The position numbers and the translations under genes were made by a program. A stretch of DNA of 64,000 nt from Prunella strophiata (taxonomy: Eukaryota; Chordata; Aves; Passeriformes; Prunellidae): NCBI GenBank assembly GCA_036583965.1, contig JAZBQD010000030.1:114100394-114164393 (forward strand). The letters run 5' to 3'. Every line of letters starts with the position of its first letter. The first letter of the stretch is position 1. The notes beneath the pieces were generated by a model. It saw nothing but the letters and a program-made list of their open reading frames with translations, was not told the DNA's origin and did no database searches. Positions 58,463 through 64,000 of the stretch are shown piece after piece.

Positions 58463-60484
58463 TGTGTTTGTGTGGGAGCTTCCATTCCCCATCCCTGCGT
58501 GTTTGGGCTGCTCAGGGCTTGTTCTCCTTGTGGCTCTGTCACCATTCCAGTAGATCTGGGATCAATTCCTCTGAAATGTGGCCCCTGCTCAGTCCCCAAG
58601 CATGGCAGAGCCCTGTCCCAGCCCAGCCCTGGGTGCCCCAGCCCTGGTGATGTGCTGTGCCCAGCTGTGCTCCCTGGCAGAGCCTGCAGGACACACTGCA
58701 GGAATCCAGGAATTCTCAGGAATCCCAGTGGGAACATGTGCCCTGTTCCCTGCACCTCTCCCTCTGCTCAGTCTCACTTATAAATAACTCCACAGCTGCT
58801 CCCTCTTCATAAACCAGCCAGATCCTCATGCTGAAGGTGCCCCCTCACTCAAGAAATAATAATCCAAAGCCCCTTTTTGCTTCAGGAGTGATGTGTTTGA
58901 ACATGACCCTTCTTTCTGACTTGAATTAGTTCATCTTGCAGCTCCACAGATCTGTTAATTACTGTCTAGATGGGTTTTTTCCCCTTTGAGCTATTAATTC
59001 AAATAAATAACCTTGAAAAGGTCAGAGTGGAGCTGATTTTTCCTGGTTGCAGTGGTAAGAGTCTCTCATGCTTCCTTTATTTCATTGTTACCCAGTGCTT
59101 GGGAGAAACCTTTTTGTCTTGAGGGCTGCAGGAGCATTTTTAACAAATCACTTCCTTCAATTCTGCTGTAAATAGTTTTTCTCCAGTATGAAAAATGCCC
59201 TATTAACCCATTTTGTTCTCAAAGTCCTTGTCCTTTTTTAGTTCCTGACAAATAGAGGTGATCTTTGGAGAATTTCCACCTCTCCCCCCTTTTTTAACCT
59301 CCACTCTGAGGGAAGGATTTCTACAGGCAGCTATATTTAGAGAAGCCTTCAGCAAGCTGCAGAGGAGTTGTTTGAGGATTTCCTGCCCTTCCCTTTCCAG
59401 AGTTAGCTTTTCCTGGGGTGGCCTGTGCATGGGTTCTGTGGTGAGCAGGACTCTGGACTCTTGTCCCTGTCACCTTCTTTCCTCCTTTCTGCCAGAAATA
59501 GAAATAAAAATCAACACTGCAACTGCAGCTGGCCATGGGAATGTTCTTGATTACTTTTGTCATGGTTTCTCATCATCTTTGACTTTTTCTGTTGTCTTTT
59601 GCTGTTTATTTTCTCTCACCCCAGCATATCATGGATTCATTATATTACTGCTGGAGAGTCCTCCTCAGGAATTTTCATAGATTTTTAAAAAGCATCTTCT
59701 TGAAGGCTGTTTTGATGATCTGGACCCAGATTCTCTCTGTGGTGAGGGAAATGTTTCTTGGATTGACTTTGCAAGAGCTTTCTCCTTCCCTTTTCTAATC
59801 TCCCAACCCAATTACTGCAAAAGGTGTTTCATAATGTGCTTTTTCTACTATAAATACATTGCCTGGAGATAATTTTGGAATGAGAGTAAAGCAGTTAATG
59901 AGTTTAAACAGAAATAAAGACAGTAGAAATAGGCAGAGTTTTTTTACAAAGTCATTGGCATTTATCCCTCTGTAACTTCAGGTGTAGGAAAGTGTTTGAG
60001 CCTTGAGTTTGCATTTGAGTTTTGTGTCTTAAGATGCAGAATCCTCATAACTTTTCCACTTGATTTCCTGTGGGCTTGCCTGACATCTTAGAAAATGGGC
60101 ACTCATTCCTCTGCTTCTGTTTGGAGCAGGAGAAGATTTTCCTGCAATAGCTGGAGGTCTAAACCAGAGGTGACACTGCACCCCAGACATGTGGATTTCA
60201 ATTTTTATTGTCAGCTGAGTTTATCCTGTGCAGTAAATATCTTGTTACCATACAGAACATGCCAGTGCTAATTGTGCTGAATTGATGCTCTGATAGATAT
60301 TTCTGGCAGTCTTTATTTCTGGAAAGATCTCAGAATTGCTCAGTGCTGGAGGTTTAGAACCATGGACTCCTCCTTTGAGAGGAAAACTCAGCATAACTGG
60401 GTGGAGCCCAGCCAGGGTATGGGGAACACAGTAAAGGTAGGAAGACTTGGAGAAAGCTGTGAAAGCAACACAGAAACAGAAAAA
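58463..60484. other. Single-copy non-coding DNA
   Basis: No coding or RNA feature recognised. Confidence 0.45.
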
Positions 60485-60765
60485 GCAGAGAACTTAGAGC
60501 TAGCTGCAAGGCTAAAAGTCTGAAAAGCTGCAAAGTCTGAAAGTAGAAAAGTTACAGTAGTAACTTGTAATAGTAAAGAGCAGAGAATTTAGAGGTAGCT
60601 GCAAAGCTAAAAGTCTGAAAAACTGCCAAGTCTGAAAATAGAAAAGTTACAATAGTAACTTGTAATAGTAAAGAGCAGATAACTTAGAGCTAGCTGCAAG
60701 GCTAAAAGTCTGAAAAACTGCAGCTGCAAAGTCTGAAAGTAGAAAAGTTACAATAGTACAGCAAG
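60485..60765 (+). repeat. 95-bp tandem triplication
   Basis: gcagag/gcagat plus acttagagctagctgc starts at 60485, 60580 and 60675. The third copy has an extra cagctg and ends early. It may be part of the ERV-derived region to its right. Confidence 0.9.
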
Positions 60766-61205
60766 CAAGGACATGAAAGCATAGCTTGAGTTTTAGGCTT
60801 AGCTAAGATAGATCTCAAGACTGCAGGAAAATATGCTTAGCAAGGTAGTAGAAGGTTTTAAACTTAATAATGGAGTATTGTGTATTGCTAATAAAAAGCA
60901 GACAAGCAAGCATTGTGTGCAGCAGGTGTATGTGTGCTTTTAGTGACTGGCTAGGACAATTGTCTGTGAGCTTTTGCAATGTGCTCTTGGCTAGAAAGTG
61001 TTTGAAATGCTCTGTAACAGAGAAATCTTTGGCTGCTGCTGGGTGCACGTGAGCTTTGCCATCTTCCTATTGTCTCAACCATGCCATGAGGCTGATGGCA
61101 CAGGAAAGCTCAAGGATGTACCCCAGCAGTCCCAGCCACCCACACACCAGGCCTTGGTGCCCCCATCCCATGGAGTCAGAGCCTTCAAGTTGCTTAAACC
61201 TGCCC
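60766..61205 (+). mobile_element. Probable ERV-derived flank
   Basis: Sequence between the triplication and the LTR-like block; it includes gctaataaaaagcagacaag. It looks like interspersed avian retroviral sequence, but I see no retroviral coding frame. Confidence 0.3.
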
Positions 61206-61767
61206 TGTCAGAGCCCAGCACATTCCCTCTGGCTGCCCTGGATGGCTCCAGCCCCTGGCAGGGGGCTCAGAGACCTTGGCACAGAGCCCAAGACCCCTGT
61301 GCCTTGGATTTTGAGCCATGGAAAAGATTACCAACCTTATGTGAAGAGTTGCAAGCCACACAAATTAAGTAGAGTAATAATGAGTTTATCACAGGGTGAA
61401 AATGCAGAATTTTAGGGTTTTTAGAATGAGGGTTCAGGGGTCAAGGTGGAGGAATTTGGGTGTGTTCTGTCCTTCTTTCTCCTTCTTCACAGCCTCCATC
61501 TTCTGGGTGATGGTGGCACTTTTGGATTGGCTTAGAGTAGAGCTGGACTGTGTAACACAGGTGATAGGTATTGGAAAATACCTGTAAATAATGTACAGGT
61601 AGTTTTTAGTATAAAAAGATAACACTGCCCTGGGGACGTGCAGTGCACCGTGGACTGACCTGCTGAACAGAGCTGGGCTGGTCAGGGAGAAAATTTGTTA
61701 GATAAGAAACAACAAACAACCTTGAAAACCACACAAGAAGACTCCTGACTCCTTCTTTGGTTCTCAG
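61206..61767 (+). mobile_element. ERV LTR, probably solo
   Basis: Begins tgtcagagcccagcacattc. It carries a TATA-like tataaaaagata at about 61611 and ends near tctttggttctca, giving TG...CA ends about 560 bp apart. No clear target duplication. An inverted copy of its first half is at 63700-64000. No gag, pol or env frame adjoins. Confidence 0.55.
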
Positions 61768-62267
61768 GTCAAAACACAGAAACTTTCCAACTAATCAAAG
61801 TCAACTCAAGCTCCTGAAAAACCTCCAGCACTGCCCAAACCTTGGGCTCTGTGTGCCTGGGCACTGGAGGGTGAAACACCTGCAGGGCTGTGCAGCACTG
61901 AGCCCTTGTGTTTGCTGGGGCACAGGAGCTGCTGCTGCCCCACCTGGCTCTGTGCCCCTTTTCCATGGAGTGTGGGCATTCCTTGGCTCCATCCAGGGCA
62001 TGGTGGCATTTGGAAAAACCTCTTTGTGGCCTGGTGGTGCTGTGCTCTGATTTCTTCACTGTAAATAAGTCTGCACATGCTCCTTGTGCATTCATTCTGT
62101 GATCCCACAGACTTCTGTGCTCGTTAACAAATTGGTTTGTGCAGATGATTTCCCTGCTGGAGGATTGGGTTTATTTCACTTACATCTTTCTGAGGAATGC
62201 AGAAAATACAATGTGGAATATGTAACTTTAAAAATCAGCTTTTAATAACCACAAAGCAGAAGTTGTC
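61768..62267. other. Spacer, nothing recognised
   Basis: No coding or RNA feature recognised. Confidence 0.4.
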
Positions 62268-62440
62268 ACAGAATTCCAGAATGGTTTGGGCTGGAAGGGA
62301 CCTTAAAGATGATTAAGTTCCACCCTCCTGCCATGGCAGGGACCCCTTCCACTGTGCCAGGCTGCTCCCAGCCCCAGTGTCCAGCCTGGCCTTGGGCACT
62401 GCCAGGGATCCAGGGGCAGCCACAGCTGCTCTGGGAAATG
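62268..62440 (-). mobile_element. CR1 LINE 3' fragment
   Basis: Antisense: agaatggtttgggctggaag, aggctgctcccagccccagt. Confidence 0.85.
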
Positions 62441-62734
62441 TCTCTGAAAGGAAACCTGGGCATGATTTCTTTCTGCAAGTCTGACAGGATTTCTGATGAG
62501 GTGAAATTGCCTGGCAGACCAGTCCTCCTGTAAAGCACTTTTCTCCCCAGGTTCCTCCATCAGCCTGAGCTCTGGGAGCCTGGCACGGGCCATGCCTGGC
62601 ATGGCACCACACCCACTCATGCCTCTGACTTAGCCCTATAAATTTTTCCAATGCCAAGCACACCCAGGTCACAAACACAGGGAGGAGAAGGGAGGCAGAA
62701 TTATCACCCAGTGTTAATGTTCAGGAAATTTAAG

Positions 62735-62848
62735 GAATAAATTCTTTACTGTGAGGGCAATAAGGCCCTGGCACAGGGTGCCCAGAGCAGCTGTGGCTGC
62801 CCCTGGATCCCTGGCAGTGCCCAAGGCCAGGCTGGACACTGGGGGCGG
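62735..62848 (+). mobile_element. CR1 LINE fragment truncated at the CpG island
   Basis: Sense CR1 stops abruptly after caaggccaggctggacactg at the start of CpG-dense DNA. Its own 3' end is missing. Confidence 0.8.
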
Positions 62849-63190
62849 GCCGCGGCCTGATCCCGACCCGCTCCCGGTGCCGGCCCGGTGCCGACCTGCG
62901 GAAGTCGTTGGGTCGTGGCGAAGCCGTAAGGCGCTCCGCACCAGGCGCGGATGCCCCCGCGGCGGGGCCGCCACCGCCCCGGCCGCTCCCCCCGCCGGGC
63001 GCTCCCGCCGCCGCCCGCCATTGCTGGCCGCGCGGTGACGTCACCAGCGCCGCGCAAACCGCGGCACCGTCGCTCGCAGCGTGAAGGGAGGAGCGGAACC
63101 GGACGCGTTATCGGGATCTTGATCGTAGCGGAATGGGACTCTTTGGATCCGGATCGGAGCGGGATTGGGGAAGTAATTGGATCGGGACCG
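62849..63190. promoter_or_regulatory. CpG island with CRE palindrome, cut by gap
   Basis: Very CpG-dense and unlike its surroundings. The perfect palindrome GGTGACGTCACC (63034-63045) contains the CRE core TGACGTCA. On the minus strand an ATG at 63021 opens a 42-codon frame (MAGGGGSARRGER...) up to a possible donor, CGCAG then GTCGGC, at about 62896. It looks like a first-exon promoter region, perhaps bidirectional; the gene is not identified. Confidence 0.55.
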
Positions 63191-63690
63191 NNNNNNNNNN
63201 NNNNNNNNNNNNNNNNNNNNNNNNNNNNNNNNNNNNNNNNNNNNNNNNNNNNNNNNNNNNNNNNNNNNNNNNNNNNNNNNNNNNNNNNNNNNNNNNNNNN
63301 NNNNNNNNNNNNNNNNNNNNNNNNNNNNNNNNNNNNNNNNNNNNNNNNNNNNNNNNNNNNNNNNNNNNNNNNNNNNNNNNNNNNNNNNNNNNNNNNNNNN
63401 NNNNNNNNNNNNNNNNNNNNNNNNNNNNNNNNNNNNNNNNNNNNNNNNNNNNNNNNNNNNNNNNNNNNNNNNNNNNNNNNNNNNNNNNNNNNNNNNNNNN
63501 NNNNNNNNNNNNNNNNNNNNNNNNNNNNNNNNNNNNNNNNNNNNNNNNNNNNNNNNNNNNNNNNNNNNNNNNNNNNNNNNNNNNNNNNNNNNNNNNNNNN
63601 NNNNNNNNNNNNNNNNNNNNNNNNNNNNNNNNNNNNNNNNNNNNNNNNNNNNNNNNNNNNNNNNNNNNNNNNNNNNNNNNNNNNNNNNNN
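63191..63690. other. Assembly gap (500 N)
   Basis: Exactly 500 N, starting inside the CpG island, so part of a GC-rich promoter or first exon may be missing. Confidence 0.99.
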
Positions 63691-63699
63691 TTACGGATC

Positions 63700-64000
63700 C
63701 AACTCTACTCTGAACCAATCCAAAAGTGCCACCATCACCCAGAAGATGGAGGCTGTGAAGAAGGAGAAAGAAGGGCAGAACACACCCAAATTCCTCCATC
63801 TTGACCCCTGAACCCTCATTCTAAAAAACCCCAAAATTCTACTTTTTCACCCTGTGATAAACTCATTATTACTCTACTTGATTTTTGTGGCTTGTAACTC
63901 CTCATCTAAGGTTGGTAATTTTTCCCATGGCTCAGGATCAAAGGCACAGGGGTCTTGGGCTCTGTGCCAAGGTCTCTGAGCCCCCTGCCAGGGGCTGGAG
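63700..64000 (-). mobile_element. ERV LTR, inverted copy, runs off the window
   Basis: Reverse complement of about 61245-61550, with scattered substitutions (ccaccatcacccagaagatg; agccccctgccaggggctgg). Its downstream half is cut by the gap. Confidence 0.6.

Noticed and set aside
60340..64000. Intact endogenous retrovirus between the opposed LTRs
   Set aside because: The LTR copies are in opposite orientation and no gag, pol or env frame lies between them, so this is not a provirus.

Overview
This is vertebrate, almost certainly bird and probably songbird, nuclear DNA. More than 30 fragments of the CR1 LINE 3' end lie on both strands, there are avian-style retroviral LTRs, and the single recognisable gene piece has vertebrate exon structure. 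Three runs of exactly 500 N mark scaffold joins. There is no operon, plasmid, phage or CRISPR content. Most long open frames here are by-products of tandem repeats whose unit length or composition avoids stop codons.

The only gene I can support is the first coding exon of CLIC6 (chloride intracellular channel 6, parchorin) on the minus strand, 14511 down to 10738. It begins with a MAES start, runs through more than 1,200 codons of Pro/Glu/Val/Ala/Gly-rich tandem repeats, passes an acidic Glu/Asp run, and ends with DHDISLFVK exactly at a phase-0 splice donor. That is where other CLIC genes join the exon for the thioredoxin-like domain. The downstream exons are not seen; 1-10735 would be intron 1. 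As assembled, the exon holds two opposite one-base frame changes (about 14249 and about 12746) that cancel each other.

Layout. 1-10.7 kb: CLIC6 intron 1, with CR1 pieces, an AT-rich block, a 63-65 bp minisatellite and a nested set of inverted repeats. 10.7-15.4 kb: CLIC6 exon 1 and its GC-rich upstream flank with a 31-bp VNTR. 16.1-24.0 kb: a repeat-rich stretch with a 20-bp array (about 74 units), a 38-bp array (about 64 units), and a TTATA/TTCTC block ending in an assembly gap. A CpG-retaining non-repeat stretch at 20.9-21.7 kb is a candidate regulatory element. 24.5-39.8 kb: CR1-dense DNA with local direct and inverted segmental duplications and a TTTGG array. 40.4-54.5 kb: mostly single-copy AT-rich non-coding DNA. 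54.5-62.8 kb: CR1-rich DNA, an inverted duplication, a 95-bp triplication and an ERV LTR. 62.85-63.19 kb: a second CpG island with a perfect CRE palindrome, cut by a gap, then an inverted copy of the same LTR to the window end.

In mammals the gene divergent from CLIC6 on its 5' side is RCAN1. No RCAN1 exon is recognisable here, so the 48 kb right of CLIC6 reads as intergenic, or as intron of a gene whose exons lie outside the window. No tRNA, rRNA or known small RNA was recognised.
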